Source: Lycocorax pyrrhopterus obiensis (taxonomy: Eukaryota > Chordata > Aves > Passeriformes > Paradisaeidae). From it: a stretch of DNA of 64,000 nucleotides. Both the position numbers and the translations under genes were made by a program. Below, in pieces: positions 1 to 14,324 of the stretch. The stretch lies in the NCBI GenBank assembly GCA_014706295.1, contig JACSVZ010000002.1:136758682-136822681 (forward strand), given 5' to 3'. Each line of letters starts with the position of its first letter. Position 1 is the stretch's first letter. The notes beneath the pieces were generated by a model. It searched no databases. It saw nothing but the letters and a program-made list of their open reading frames with translations, and was not told the origin of the DNA.

Positions 1-3000
1 CATATCAAAACAATAACCTTTAGAGAACTTGAAAACACCCTAGGTCCTTAAAGTAATGAGATTAAAAAAAAAAAATAAGCAGTACATATTTTTATCCTTG
101 AGCAGCTGGGACATTGTGACAATATAGTCTATTGTCCTCATCTTAAAACTGGGTGAAGATCTACAATATATTTTAGCAGATCTTGGAGCTTTTAAAGCAC
201 CAGAGAGGAACCTGCTCCTTCCAATTTTCCCAGAGTTCTAACACTGACTTCACACTGGTGTTAGTCATTTGCACCCTTCTCTCTGAATTTATTTAACCAC
301 CCTGATGAAGAACTAATGCTTTAAAAATAAACCTGAGCCAATTCAGTTAGCAAAGAGAAGCATATTCCCAAAGTGATATGCCTCATGAGTGCCAGAGCCA
401 AAGGAAAAAAGAGAAGGATCACAGAGCCAAAGTCAGAGGAACATGGGAGACGGGTTTTCTTCTGTGAGTGACAACAAGCTTTTATGAGTTGGACTATCTT
501 TTGTAACTTTGCCTTAATGTGTGAAAATAGCACAATATGTAAAGGAGAGATGCCATATTTTGCTTATCACCAGTGTAGGTGCCAGGAACTTCCAGAACAG
601 CTTCAACTTATTCTAAATATTCTGCATCATTTTGGACTTCATCCATGAGCAAAAGGCTTGTGACATTATCTCCACACACTTTATTTCTGTTCTGGTATAG
701 AGATAAATTTGTAGTAGCAGGCCATATGAAAGAGAACAAACTATATGCATGTATTTCAGAATCTATGCTTTTAATATGAAAAACTCAGTCTTTTAATACT
801 GAGTAATGGCAACCAATAGAATAAAACCAACTGGTTCATCTGCTAAATTAGGTGGAATAGCTAAAACAAACAAGCAAACCAAAAATCCCATGGACTTTAT
901 TTCATTCACATTCTTCCAGAAAACTTTCATTCTGAGTCAGAAAAAACTTACTTTTCTCACAGTCCCCTGTTCACTTTAAAGAAGAACATATAAGCAGAGT
1001 ATGAAAGAAAGAGCAAGAGAGGGAAGAGAGGATGCTAGAGTAAAGGTGTCTCTCCTCCAACACTGGGTATGTCTATCTTTATACGCAGAGGTCTGGAGCA
1101 TATGGTGTTTCAAGGCAGAGCCTGAATCCAGTGCAGTGAAGAAATGAGTATGAATAAAGACTTCCTTTTTGACCACTGCAGTGAGAAATTAAGCTCTGAA
1201 TTTCTGATATCCATTCTGAAATGCCCTTGGGGTGTGGTGGGTACAAAAGCAACGAAACAGACGATCAAATTAAGCACAAAGTGAAAGATAAGAAAACTGG
1301 GATATAATGGAAAATATTTTACATTTACAGATCTAAAATTCTGGAAAATACAGATCTAGAGAAAAAAAAGTTGTGGCTCTTGAGGTGCTTTTTATCCCAT
1401 CAAACCATAAATGTGACCCTATAATGATCTTTACAAACGCAGTGAAATAAAGGGTTCTAAATTAATATATCTACTATATAAGTACAATTTATATACTATA
1501 TAAACATAAATAATAAAACCATGTAATTTTCAGTCTCATAGCAGATGAGTGATTAATTCGATATTGATTACTAAATATGAAATGCCATAGCAAAACTTCT
1601 AGCAGGAAAATGAAAAGCATTTTTTAAGAAAAGGGTACTTGAATTTAAAATAGAAGATAAGGTCCCACTTTCAAGGGAGAAAAATCTAGATTAAAAATTT
1701 AGACTTGGAAAGTATAGATAATATTACAGAAGTGTATCAGGTGCCTTATTCTAACCTCCACTTTTCATAATCTTCTAATAACTGATCTAACAAAGAAGAA
1801 ATACTTCCAAAATGAAGAAAGAAAAACCACAATAATTTCAGAAAAGAGGTTTTAAAAGATTCTGTTACTTTTGCTGAAATCAGGTAAGAAAATGCAACTA
1901 GTGTTTGTCTCTGTATTTAGGATTGGATAATAGCCGTGCGCACATAAAATGAATATCTGTAGATATTTACTGTACTGACAGGTCTGCACCTAGCCTTTGC
2001 CTTTTAATAAATGGGTTTAAATAAAAATAAATTTATAATAGAAATAGGAGTCCACTTAGCTGATCTGTTTTTCATTCATTAAAGGATGGGTTAGTCTGTG
2101 TTATCTCGATTCCATATCAGAGCCGTGTTGACTGACATTAACAGAATGCGATAGTGGAGTAAATAAGAATTTTAAAGGAAACAGTCATTACTGCAAACAG
2201 AATATCTCACAAAAAAGAAGATGACTTGGCTACCCACATTTCATACCAACAATAAGGAGTTAGAGTTGTTACTTTTTAGTACTGGAACTGATAAAGACAA
2301 TTAAAAAAAGCCTAAGTAGAAAGTTTAAAACAATTCCATTTTCCTTACATTTTATGGATATATGCTTTGTAAAAATGTTAAATATAAGTTCTTCAAACCA
2401 CTGAGTCACATAATACAACGTGTGAAATCAGTTCAAAATTATTCTTCAGATACAATCCATTTAACAGGGCAAAAAGTTAATAGGAATTTTAAGAATATTC
2501 AAAGTTATTCTTGATTTGAACCTTTCTTGAAATTTAACTTTGAATTCAATATCAGGAATAACTGGCTGCTACTCTAAATACCAACCTGAAAAAGCCACTT
2601 TGTTTAAGAAAACACATTTTTTGCTAAAAAAACCCAACCAAACATAAAGCAAAATAAATAAATAAATTTGTTTGTGTGCTGACAGTCATAATGTTTTTTT
2701 AAAAAATAACCCATGTTTTCGATTTGACTTCTTCATTGCTTACTATCAGTTAAAATGTTTCTTACAGCTGCACCTCATAAACAAGTGTAAAGAGCCACTT
2801 CCACATATATCTGGATCACATTAGCATAATAATGAAACCTGGTGTTACAGCATGTTGATCGATAACATAGTGCAGTTCTAAACAACAAAATGTTTAGACA
2901 AAAAAACCAATGTCCAATAATAGACTGGGAAAAAACCCAAAAGAAACCAGATTTAATTTCCCTAGACAACCATAAAGAAAACCTTAGATACAGAAAGATT

Positions 3001-6000
3001 AAATCTACTTCATCCAAAACACAGGGCAAGAGAAAATGTTTCTAAAACCTCAACATAATATTGAACAATTTTTTCACATGTAATTCCAACTTTCAATATT
3101 CCCAAAGCTGAAAACGTACCAGCATATTGTTTATTACAGGTGCAAACACTATGATAGAAATAGAAACTTGTCTAGCATTTTTGTAGTTGAGGGATTTTTG
3201 TAATTTTATCATTTTAGCAATTTAGTTGATATCCTGAAAAAAAAAAAAGTTAAAAAAAGAATATACACAGATAGAATTTCAAATATGGAATAGTTAAGTC
3301 AAAAAAGAAAATTATGAGACACTGATTAATTAGGGTGGTCTTAGAAAGGTAGGATAGAAACGGATAAAACAATTTTACTGAGTGTTCAATGGAATGAAAT
3401 AAGAGATAAATTGTAGAAAATAGTTTGATAGTGAAAGTAATATTATGAAAAGAGGAAGTTACAAATACATTCAATACTTATTTTTCATGCAAAACTGTGG
3501 TTAAATCCATAGTTTTTCATCTAATTTCAGAAAAGCAAGATATCTCCATTATAATTTTTTGCCTTCCCTATAACCAAAATTGTAGATTTTATAATACATA
3601 TCCTGATAATGAGACTTGTCCATAGTATTTATATGTGGAAACAGTACTTTTTCGTAATACTTACTATAGTCTTTCATTTGGTAGAAAAAGTTTAACTGAT
3701 TTACCTAGTGGATACTATTATTTTTCATATTTCTTTGTATTTTGGACAGTCAAGAGGTTTAATTGATTTTTCTGGGGTTTTTTGTGTGTGTGAGGAGGAT
3801 GGAGGATTTTGTAATGTTTTTACATTTTAAGTATTTTTTTCAATTCTATATTTAAATATATTTTCACTTCCCAAACTCATTTGAAATCACACAGGAAATA
3901 AAAATAATTAATAGGAACTATTACAGCAATGATTCTTTTTCACATGGTCTAGTATAACATATTTGCAATGGAACTAGGCAAAGAATATTTTTACAATTAT
4001 CAATATTCAAAAGGCTATTAAATAAATTACCATGATTATCATGCCACTGTGCTTTTTTCATCCAGGTTGTATTTATAGAGTTGGATCACCAAGTATCATA
4101 GTATGTAATGAAGGCAGTAACCTAAGAAATTACTTGGCTTCAAATTAGGAAAAAAACCCAAACATTACTTTGACTTAATTCCAGATTTTGCCATGGCAAA
4201 AAACGCGTGTCAGTGGTTTCTATTAGAAAATTATGTCCTTTAGTATTTACTATTTCCGTCAAACTTTATCAATCTTTTTGGCAGTATGGACAACTATTTT
4301 CTAAATGACAACTGAAATAGTGCAATATATGAAAATTAACAGTACAGAAATAGCCTAAAAATGCAGCTGTTGTCACCACTCATGATGTTGACATTTTGAG
4401 GTGTGTCAGTTCCCTTTGGGAGTGTATAGGTCTGCTATGACCTTTACAGCATCTATCTCCTCTCATTCCTCTCATTTCTCACTTATGTAATATCTCTCCA
4501 AAACATTCCTCAATTTTGTATGTATCATTTACTAGTTAGAGCACCACACTAGGCCCTTTTCATCTCACTTTTTCCAGCACCCAGCATTCCACCAAAAAAT
4601 ATGAGCTCAATTCTTTCTAGATGGATGGTGGTTACTCCAGAGAAGCTCTCTCATCAACAACTTTAATCACCTTGTAAAAAAGTGTTAGAGAAATGTCCAC
4701 CTGCAGACTTTAGCAATAGAAGTCTTTATTGGTTTCTTTCAGACCACAGTTAAGAATGAATAGCATTTGTCCAATAAAAGATTAGAATTAGAAAATCTCA
4801 GTTAAACTTAGTTTACTTATATAATTTTAGTATGACGGATATATAGAAAGTGTCAGCAAGAAAAGCAAATCTATTTTACCTCAGAGGAAATTCTAATATT
4901 GTTTAAAACTAGATAAAATACACATTAATTTCTGTGCACAGCTTGTTTCATGTTATAAGGCAGCAACATTTACTGGGCAAAATTACCTCAGTCCTTTGTA
5001 CATAGGTTACAGGCATACAGAAGCTAAATTTTTTATGCACTTTGAAAACTAGATGTGTAGGATATATGTTTTACAATGCAAAATGGAGGCATATTGGACC
5101 ATATAAGAAAAGTTATAATTTCATGGCCGAATTTGTAAATCCTAATAAAAAAGGCTCTTCTGCATAACTATCTGTGTTGCTACATTTAGATCCTAAAGAC
5201 TTGCACTGAACACAGAAGAACCGACATCAGATTTAGAGATTTTTTTGATGCTACTAACCCTTAGAAAGGATCTCTGGGGGATTTTTGGCTTTTTGGCATT
5301 GTTTTTGTTTTTGTGGTTTTTTGGTTTGGGGTTTTTTTGGTAGGCAATATCTCTCGTCCACATCAACATATTCAGGGATTTCCAGTATATTTTTGACATT
5401 AATTTGTTCTCAAGTTTCAGGCATTGAAACAATTTGAATGATAAAATATTCATTTCCAATTGTGCGATGTAACATAATCTATAGGAGTCACTTTTCAGCA
5501 ATAAGGAATCACAATCATAATGTAAGAGAAATATTAGAGAGACAGAGAGAAAAGTTCTCCAGGTCAAGCCATATGCCTGATCTTCTTTCTAATTAGTGCA
5601 TATGTAAATACACATGCACATCTATATTTGCACAAAACCTCAAAGGTTTCTTCTGGCTTTCTGCAGACATAGCAGTTAAACTAGAAGGATCATGACTTTC
5701 TCCAAAGATAGTAGAAATAGTCTATTCATACAGGAGCCAAATGTTCAGGTTTTAGTTTAGCAACAATATATGGTTGTTCCAGATACATTCTGATTCAATT
5801 ATCAACTTTATAAGGTATTTTTATTGATGCTGTCAACTGCAACAATACAAGGTGCATTTAACAGCTGGTTTAAGGGTTACCTTTCTGTCATGTAAACAGG
5901 TCTAACAGTTAGACAGCCCTGTAATAGAATGATACTTTTCCGTAGACTATAACTTTCTGGGATAAAACTATTATTGCGATCATTCTTTTCCTTTTTATAA

Positions 6001-9000
6001 CTGAAACACAGATGGAAAACTAATGGCCACAGACAGTGCTGGCATGTTATGTTACAGTGTATAGATGGCCTCCACATCAAAAATCAACTTTTCTTCCTAG
6101 GTTATTTCAAATGCCGTTAAGCAATTTAACAACACAAAGAAAAGTGAATAAGTAACATTTTTGTTTCTCAGAGATGACCACACTCATCTCATTATAAAAC
6201 TGTCATGTGCACTCTTCATATCTAGGTAGCTACCAGCTAAATCTAGTTACCAGTTTTTCCAAAGAAGATAGATAATAAATCTCAGAGGCTGTAAGAGAGG
6301 TTTATGTCGCATTACATGGGAAGTAAACAAGCTAGTCCAATATCCATCAGCCAAACTGGCCATTCAGTTCAAGGAAAGATATCCTATGAAAGGCTGAAAA
6401 TGGGAAAGTCTCTTCCTAAGGTCAGTTACTAGAAAGTTATCTCCACCTTCAAATATAGCCGAAATTTTAGTTGGTTGCTTGTGTTTCATTTAGTTTTGTT
6501 TGGTTTCATCTGGTTTTGGGTTTGGTTTCTAAATCCTTACAATTTAACTTCAGATTTCCTTTCTAGCTAACTATTCTTTCCAAACTTGTTAAAACTTTGG
6601 CTTCTTTGCAGTAATGTAGGCATAAATTCAAGAGACAAGTGGCACCTTGTCTGGGCAAGCACATTCTTTTATCAGCTTTAATTATACACCTTTCTCTCTC
6701 AATCAGTGTCTAGACTTTCAAAATCATATCAAAATACTCCTAAGAGTATAGAACAATTGATATTTTCTTTCAGCTTTGCATTTATAAGCACAGTGCCAAG
6801 AATTGTATTGCTTCAATGTATTTTTTCATAAAGCAAACTACTCAGATTTTAAAAAAAAAATATAACCATCTGTTTAAATGTCTTGTCTACTCAGAATCCA
6901 TATTGAGCTGAATACGTTTACCAATACATTACATTCTGCTTCATTTCTTTCAATTATCTATTTCTCTTATCTACAAGTTTTGCTGTATTTATTGTTGTGT
7001 CCCGATCGATTTTCAGTTCGAGATTCTACATACCACCTGTTTACAGCTTTGCAGTATTTATTTTTTTGTTCATGCAGTGAAAATTTTCCTATTAAGAATC
7101 ATTCAGTTCTGTTACCTATCTCACAGTTTTCCACTTTGGTTGCTGGTGCCTTCTTTCTTTGTTTAATTGCCATTTTTCTCTCCTTCATCTGCTTTGGTAT
7201 TTGTTCCTCTTGCTTTCTGTATCCTTATCTCCTCCTTTGTCTAGGACTTATACCTTTTATATTTTCACTTTCTTTATGAAGGGAGTGTCATCCTGTTTGG
7301 TTTTGTTCACTAGTCCCTAAATTCTCAAATGAAATTCGTTTCTTTCTTCTCTTTCCAGGCAAATAATGGAGAAGTCTAGAGAACTGTGGAACAGCTGAAA
7401 TAAAAATCAATGAGATAAGACACTTGAAGTTGTTTCAAAAGTGGAGAATACCTAATTTGATCCTAATCAGCTCACAGTATCTGCTCTGGTTGAAAATTTG
7501 CACAGAAAGTGAACAGTGATGAGAGAAGAAAAATGTGTGTTCTTAGGGCATAATAAACAGCCTGAGCTGAAAAAAAATCAGAGCTATGATTGATAATGGG
7601 AACTTTTTGAGGTACGGTAAATGATTCATTGTCTCCCTATCAACAAGTCCTAGTCTACATCAATATCCAAAAAGATATAAACAGGAGAGTGAAAAAGAAA
7701 CCTTTGTAAGTTTCAGTTGTCAGGGTTAGTTGTGGATGAAGACTGCAAATATTCCACTCTGACATGTCATAAAGCCCTGATAACCAAACAGTCAAAGAGA
7801 TCTTGTCAGATTTAATCTAGAACCTCACAGAGCTGACATTTTTCTTCTTTATTTTGTTAGTAGAGTCTTCTAACTTGAGCAACTGTTATGTTTGTAGATG
7901 AAAGGTACAGAATTAACTTGGAGTTAGATACTCCAACTGCTGTTTGAAATGGCAATAATCTAAATGAATTTATAAAATACTCTGAAAGGGTCTTTATATG
8001 GTTTAAGAAGGAATTTTTCATATGAGAAACAACTTACAAAGAAAAAAAGGATACACATGCACGAAGTTAAATGGAGTTTAATGCAACAAAATTTGGATTC
8101 AGGAAGGAGAGTCAACACACCATTGTGGCATTTTGCCCAGACAAGACACTGGCACTAGTTCTGGGCACCCTGCACTACATATTGTAGTACGGTAGATCAC
8201 CTAAAGGGAGAGGAAGTGGGAAAAGATAGAGCAAGTAAAACAAGTCTTACAGTCAGGAAATTCTTTAAGTGGAAACCCTGACATAGCAGAAACAGAGGAG
8301 GAAGGAAGCAAAAGCAAAGCAAAAATGTGGGGCTTTTTTTGACTTCTGGTTTTGATGAGAATCGATATGAGAAAGATTGGAGCACTTGCTCCAATAACAA
8401 TATATAGTGAATATATAAAAATAAATAATAGAATAATAGTTTCCCAAAAAAAATCAGGTATGGAGTTTGGCTGGGAGATAGTAAAGGATCCAACATACAT
8501 ATAAATGTTCTTAAAAATATATGGATAAATTTCTAAGGACCAGGAGAAGGAAAGGGTCTGAGTCAGAAAAAAAGGCTTACTGTATCTACCAGGGTGGTGT
8601 TAGTTGACATGACAATGTTAACAGAATAGCCTAATAGCTGCCTGTTTGGCACATACTAATATCTGTTAAAAGGAGAAATACATATGCGTCAGAATAAGAA
8701 ATGCAAAAGCAAGCAGAACTATTAAATGAGGGCACTGGAAGGTTCTGCTAGTGCCAACACTTATTCTTTTGCTGGCCTTTCTTCATAAAAATTCTGTAAG
8801 ATAAATTTGACAATTTAGCACATGGAAGATGTAAATTATAATTCTTTCACTTTAAAAATAGAAAGTTTCAGAGGCAAAATCTAGTCTTCCAGAAATATAT
8901 TTTCCCCCTTTTAAAATTGGGAATTGCTAGCAGTTTACTTAGCACTTTTTGTTTTTTAAGAACATAAAATTAGTATTCTTGATTTTGCTTTGGATTTTGT

Positions 9001-9200
9001 TGTTGGTTTTCTTTTGATTTGGTTTTATTTATCCAGTGTCCTGAATGGTTTTCAATAAAATTTTAGATGTAGAGAAAAGGATGGATAATTCTATTATTTC
9101 AAAACTCTAAAATAATAATAAAAAAAAGTAAATTATTCAGAAAAATATACCTTAAATTTGTGACTGGTTTTGAGCTACAACACAATGGGTTTTGAGCTAA
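1..9200. other. AT-rich intronic DNA, no gene seen
   Basis: Only short open frames without codon structure or recognisable domains occur. Small low-complexity patches are present: T/G-rich sequence at about 5283-5341, an A+T patch around 1455-1510 with TACTATATAA written twice, and short A runs. No retroelement could be recognised. Confidence 0.7.
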
Positions 9201-9204
9201 AATC

Positions 9205-9480
9205 CATTTGCTTATGTTGTCAGTAATACCAGGCACATTTATTATGGAGAGACAGGTATCCGAGAATGTTGTCAGGCCAGGGGCAGGCACTGGTGGGGTG
9301 CTCAGCTCACCCATATGGGTGTTCCCTCACCAGGTGGGGAAAGCAGTCATTCAGCTCCTTCTGTGGTCCTGTAGACCACTGAGACAGGTCCAACTCCTAT
9401 GCATGGTCAGACAAGACAATGTGGCTTCTTGTTCTGGCATGTTTGATGGTTTTCCATGACCCTCTTAGTTACCAGAGCCT
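9205..9480. other. GC-richer block of unknown origin
   Basis: This block is clearly richer in G+C than the surrounding intron and has an 83-codon open frame (9208-9459, plus strand) with no recognised domain. It could be an old retrovirus or CR1 fragment, but I do not recognise it. Confidence 0.3.
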
Positions 9481-10224
9481 CGACAGAAATATACTGGATT
9501 AAATGCTTTAATTTAGCCCAGTACAATTGCAGAAGGGATGCATTTTATTTCTCTGTTTAAAATAGATCTGAATTTATTTCATTGATTTCAATGCAAGGTT
9601 AATTTTGTGATGAACATTTAACTGGCAATTAAATTTTCTGCTTAAATTAATTAACTGGTTAAGTACTAGTAAATCTGGAAATATATTTCCTTGGAATTTC
9701 AAACAGAGTTTGAGTATATAAATATATATGTATAGAGTCATGTTATTATTCAAATATTTAAAGCTTCTTTGAATACTTCACTGTAGGTTGGGGTGGCTAA
9801 TTAGAGAAAAAATGTTTTAGACAACTGCCGAATATGACGCCTTTTTTAGATTAGTATTCAATTCTAAGCACCTAATGCCTTAATTTAAAAAAAAAAAAGA
9901 AAAATACATACTTTTTGGTGTTTACTGACAGTATGCTTATGCTCAGAAATTTATTTCAAAAAGAAAGAAGAAAACAAGATATTATCCGAGTTGCAAAGAA
10001 AAATAATAGCAAGGAAATATCAGGGTTCATATTGCCATTCTGTCATCCACCTACATATGCACCATATCACTGCCTCAAAGCACATGGTGTAAAATAATGG
10101 TTTCCATGTAACTTTTCAAGGACTGACATGAAAAGTACACAATGAAGAACTCATATAGTTAGATCCATACCTTTTGCTTTACAGCCAAGTGTTAAATAAT
10201 TTTCTCCTGGATTCTTTTATGCAG

Positions 10225-10645
10225 AGTCAGGACTGAGGAAATCAATAACCCTTCCTGGCCCTGACAAGCCTCAGCTGTTGGGACTGCCACTCACCGCTGT
10301 CCATGGTTCCTGGGCCTCTGTCTCAACCCACCCTGAGGCATCCAGACCTGCTGCAGCTCTGTCCCTGTCCCTGCCTCCTGCATGAGCCTCTCAGCCCTGC
10401 TCTGTGCGGAGCTTAGCTGGCCCCGTTTCCTTTTGCTCACAGCTGCACTGTCTGGAGGGACCCTGGACCGGGTTCATCACTGGCTGTGTAGGGTGCTGTG
10501 TTGGACCCTGTCAGAGTCCCAGCTCTGCTCCCCATGCTCAGCCCCTGCAGGGCTGCGCCTGACAGCACAGCCTGAGTGGGGTCTCCTTGGCTCCCAGCTT
10601 GTGCTTTACACGGAGCAGCTCCTTTCCTGCCACTCCCCAAGATAA
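10225..10645. repeat. GC-rich block, probable unclassified interspersed repeat
   Basis: About 420 bases with many CTG, CAG and CCCTG words stand out sharply from AT-rich flanks. CpG is scarce, so it does not look like a CpG island. It has open frames on both strands (10382-10645 plus; 10437-10670 minus) with no known domain. The sharp edges and composition suggest an inserted element such as an LTR fragment or a processed insert. No diagnostic tail, terminal repeats or target duplication were seen. Confidence 0.4.
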
Positions 10646-10649
10646 GGCT

Positions 10650-13206
10650 AGTACAGTGAATTATTTGCAAGTTGCACTATTTTCATAACATGCATCATCA
10701 GATGACTCCAACTGGCTTTGCAAAGCAGTTGATTTATGTGATGTTTTATCAGTTCAAGCATACCTTCTGCTAACTTCATTAAAGCATGGGATTTCTTATC
10801 ACTAGTGTAAACAAAACCCTTTTTTCTCAAGCTGGGCACTCAGAAAATTGAAAACATATTATCAGCTTAGCTGAAATGGTTCATCTAGTACCACACAAAA
10901 ATAATGAGAAAGACAGAAATTTGGAAAAAATTGAACAGTAGTTTTAATCTGGAAATGCAACTCTTTTATTCTGAATCGGAGTTGGAAGTATTAGCTACTT
11001 ACCAAAATAAGGTCTAGACAGTGTTTTTAAAAGCAACCATTTATTTTGAGGGGAGCTAGTTGTATAAATGTGAAAGAAAGAGTACACAAAAATCACAAAT
11101 ATGCATTGGGTGGGCAACAAGAAAGCACTAAAAATAAACAGTGTCTGTTACATGACTCGGCAATACCCCCAAGTATGAAATTTTGCTGGAAGCTTGGCTC
11201 AAATACAGGAAGTAACACTGTCTTTCTGCAAACAAACTTTTTTTGTAGGTGATTACAAATATGATTTATGAAAAAACATTTTTTGCATAAATGTCATTGT
11301 GTTAAGCTATTTTGTATTTATACTTTGAGACAAAGTTTATCACGTGAAATACAGTAAATCAAGCATACACAGTAACACAAAGATGCAAGTGAAATATTGA
11401 CTGCACTTTCCATAATGGTCATGTCTGACATGCTTCTTTTCCATTTGTTATTGTTTAGCTGCCATTTAAGTGCCAGATAAACCAGTTAAAAGCTGTTGAG
11501 CATTTGCTGAGGACATTCAATGACTGAATTTTCAATAAGATTTAATTCTGAGGAGATCAATTAGATGAAGTACAAAGCTGGACAAGGAGGGAGTCAAAGG
11601 TGATGAGCTTCACAAATAGTCAAACTGCAAAATCATTTAATTAATATAAAAATTATTCCACAACATCAAAGTAAAAAAACAGAAGTAGTGACTTTGTCTA
11701 CCCAAGACAGTGTTTTCAGCTGTCCAGTTATATATTTTTTCAAATACACGTGTAGTCCCCTGAAAATATTTTTGTCTGTTACAAAATTAAAGGGAGAGTG
11801 ACAAGTGTAATCTGATTACACTTTCATTATTTTCACTAAGTAAAATTACAAAATCCATTGTAATGCTAGAAGAATAGTTTCCACAAGCAACTGTACCTCA
11901 GTAAAACTTCACTTATTTGTAAAAAGAAAACTCTGGGGAACATCACCTCACTAGTTACTACAGCAATCTGAGAAAATAAATATCACCATGAAAGATTTAG
12001 TAAAGCTTGCATAATTTCACTATCATGCTTTCTTAATTTAAAAACCAATTCTCCACTCACACAAATGTGTACTATTCTTCCACACCCACACTCTGGAAAG
12101 ATCTTGTAAGTCTTGCAAAAGTAGTCTATTTCAAGCCCTATATTGAGGCTTAATCATCTTTTCCTTTTTAAGTGCTAACTGATTCTATTCCCTTCCACAC
12201 ATCTTCTTACACTGTTCTTCACCAGAATCTAATGGCATCCTAAATACACAATATTGAATCTTTTAAGCATGACAGGTTTCCTTGACTTTCTTCTAAAAAA
12301 ACGTATCCTAAAGCTCCAGCACTGAAGAATTAGTTAAATTTAAAGAGTCTTGCACACATATATCTATAAATGCATATATAGCTATCTATATGTCTATGTA
12401 TCCAGATTCTTATGTGAAGGTATATGTGCACACAAATATATATAAACCTCTTCAGCAGCTTGAACAAGACATAAAGAAATATTCTTCCTTTGCAAGATAT
12501 TATTTTCATCTTCCCTTTACCCTCCTAACTATCTTCACCTGTTTTCCCTGATGCTTATTTAAACTGTAACTCAGTAAGGACCATCGGTTCCTAACTGGAA
12601 TAATAGTTTTATTCTTTTGCATTTGTGCAGAACATTGTTCACATATTCCTTGAGACAGCAACTTAGAGTAGATTCACTAACAGAAGTCTTGACTGACAGT
12701 GACGGTCTTTTCAGGCTCCTACATCTGAGAAAATCTCAATTTTATCTTTTGAGGAGTGAATAGAAAGGAGAAAAACTTGTTGTGGAAGACAACTCTCAAA
12801 TCTTTTGTCTGTGGGTTCCCTCTTTCCTGCAGCTGATACCAGAATTGCATCCAAACACTCATGGAACAGGAAATAGAAATGGAAACACAGTAGTACAAAG
12901 AAAAACAATTTCATTAGAGATGCATTTCTCCATATCTGCTGACTGTTAACCATTTAAGAGAATTTATATCCTGCACAAATTTGAGATGTAGAATTTTACT
13001 TTTCTAGTTTCCTTGTAGTACCAAGTTACATTTTCCTTTTAGTGAACAGATGCCAGATTGTTATGCAATAATTTAAAAAATCATTACCAGTTTATCAACA
13101 TTTACTGTACAATATTATGAAAACACATCCCTTTCTTTGAGCATCATTATTCAAAGTAAAATGAAACTGGATGTTCCCTGATTAGGAACAGGTATTACGT
13201 TCTTTA
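10650..13206. other. AT-rich intronic DNA, no gene seen
   Basis: No domain-bearing frame or recognisable transposon. A TA-rich patch with repeated CTATATATG-like words lies around 12355-12450. Confidence 0.65.
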
Positions 13207-13379
13207 TCACAGAATGAAATCATGGAATGGTTTGGTTTGGAAGATCACTTAGTTCCAACCCCACTGTCATGGGAAGGGACATCTTTCAGGTTACTCAAAG
13301 CCAGGGCTTTTCTGGGTAACTTGTTCCAGTATCTTACTGCACTCTTTATACAGAATTTCTTCCTCATATCCAACCTTAA
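13207..13379 (-). mobile_element. CR1 non-LTR retrotransposon, short 3'-end fragment
   Basis: CR1 is the main avian LINE. On the plus strand this reads as the complement of a CR1 3' end: CACAGAATGAAATCATGGAATGG, then TTTGG..GGAAGATCACTTAGTTCCAACCCCAC, the pattern that follows the short octamer tail of CR1. It runs to AATTTCTTCCTCATATCCAACCTTAA and stops where the next CR1 tail begins. It is strongly 5'-truncated and non-coding. Confidence 0.88.
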
Positions 13380-14324
13380 TCATAGAACCACAGAATTTTA
13401 AGAGGTTGGAATGGACCTTTGGGATCATTTAGTCCCAGCCCACTCAGGGACACCTCCCAGAAGACCAGGTTGCTCAAGGCCTTATCAAACTGTCTCTGAG
13501 CACTGCCGGGGTTGGAGCATCCACAGCCTGTTCCAGTGCCTTACCATTCTCATAGTAAAAAATTTCTTCGTAATAACTAACCTGAATTTCCCCTCTTTCA
13601 ATTGCACCCATTCTCCCCTGACCTATCACTACAATTCCTGATGAAGAGTTCCCTCTCCAACTTCCCTGTAGGCCCCCTTCAGGTACTGGGAGTTTTCAAG
13701 TCAATACAAAATCTTCCCTTCTCCAGGCTGAACAGCCCCAGCTTTCTCAGCCTGTCTTTGTAGGGGAGGTGCTCCAGTCCTCATCTACGTTACTGGTTCA
13801 TGTCCAATTTTTCATCTACCAATATCCCCAAGTCTTTCTCTGCAAGACTGCTCTAAATCCATTGATCCCCTAGTCAGTATTGATACTGAGAACTGGCCAG
13901 GATGTTACACTTGGCCTCACTGAATTTCATGAGTGTCACCCCAAGACAATGAGGTTCTCATTGGCCCACTCCTCCAGCCTGTTGATGCCCCTCTGGGTAG
14001 CATCCCTCCCCTCAAGCAAATCAACTGCACCACTCAACTCGGTGCCATCTGCAAACTTGCTGAGGGTGCACTCATCCCACTGTCCATATCATTAACACAG
14101 ATATTGAATAGTATTTGTCTGAATACAGACCCCCTGAGGGACGCCACTTGATGCTATTTCTAAACGGACTTTAAGCTGTTGACTGCAACATTTTGGGTGT
14201 GACCATGTGGCCACTCTGTTATTCATCAAACAGTCCACCCAATCAAATACAAATCTCTCCTATTTAACAACAAGGATGTTGTGTGGCCATGCCAAAGGCC
14301 TTACAGAAGTCTAGGTAGATGACA
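13380..14324 (-). mobile_element. CR1 non-LTR retrotransposon, about 0.95 kb 3' portion
   Basis: A second CR1 in the same orientation starts with its own tail (CATAGAACCACAGAATTTT) and continues through the 3' UTR and the end of ORF2. Landmarks on the plus strand are GGTTGCTCAAGGCC, CAGGCTGAACAGCCCCAG, GTTGATGCCCCTCTGGGTAG, CTTGCTGAGGGTGCACTC and GTCTAGGTAGATGAC. These are complements of the reverse-transcriptase C-terminal part. Several indels and stops break the frame. It is 5'-truncated at about 14324. Confidence 0.93.

Noticed and set aside
6878..7279. 133-codon plus-strand frame rich in Phe, Leu, Ser
   Set aside because: Typical of a T/C-rich intron strand; it has no conserved motif, though it superficially looks like a membrane protein.
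8197..8500. Three overlapping minus-strand frames
   Set aside because: Overlap in different frames over AT-rich DNA without coding pattern.
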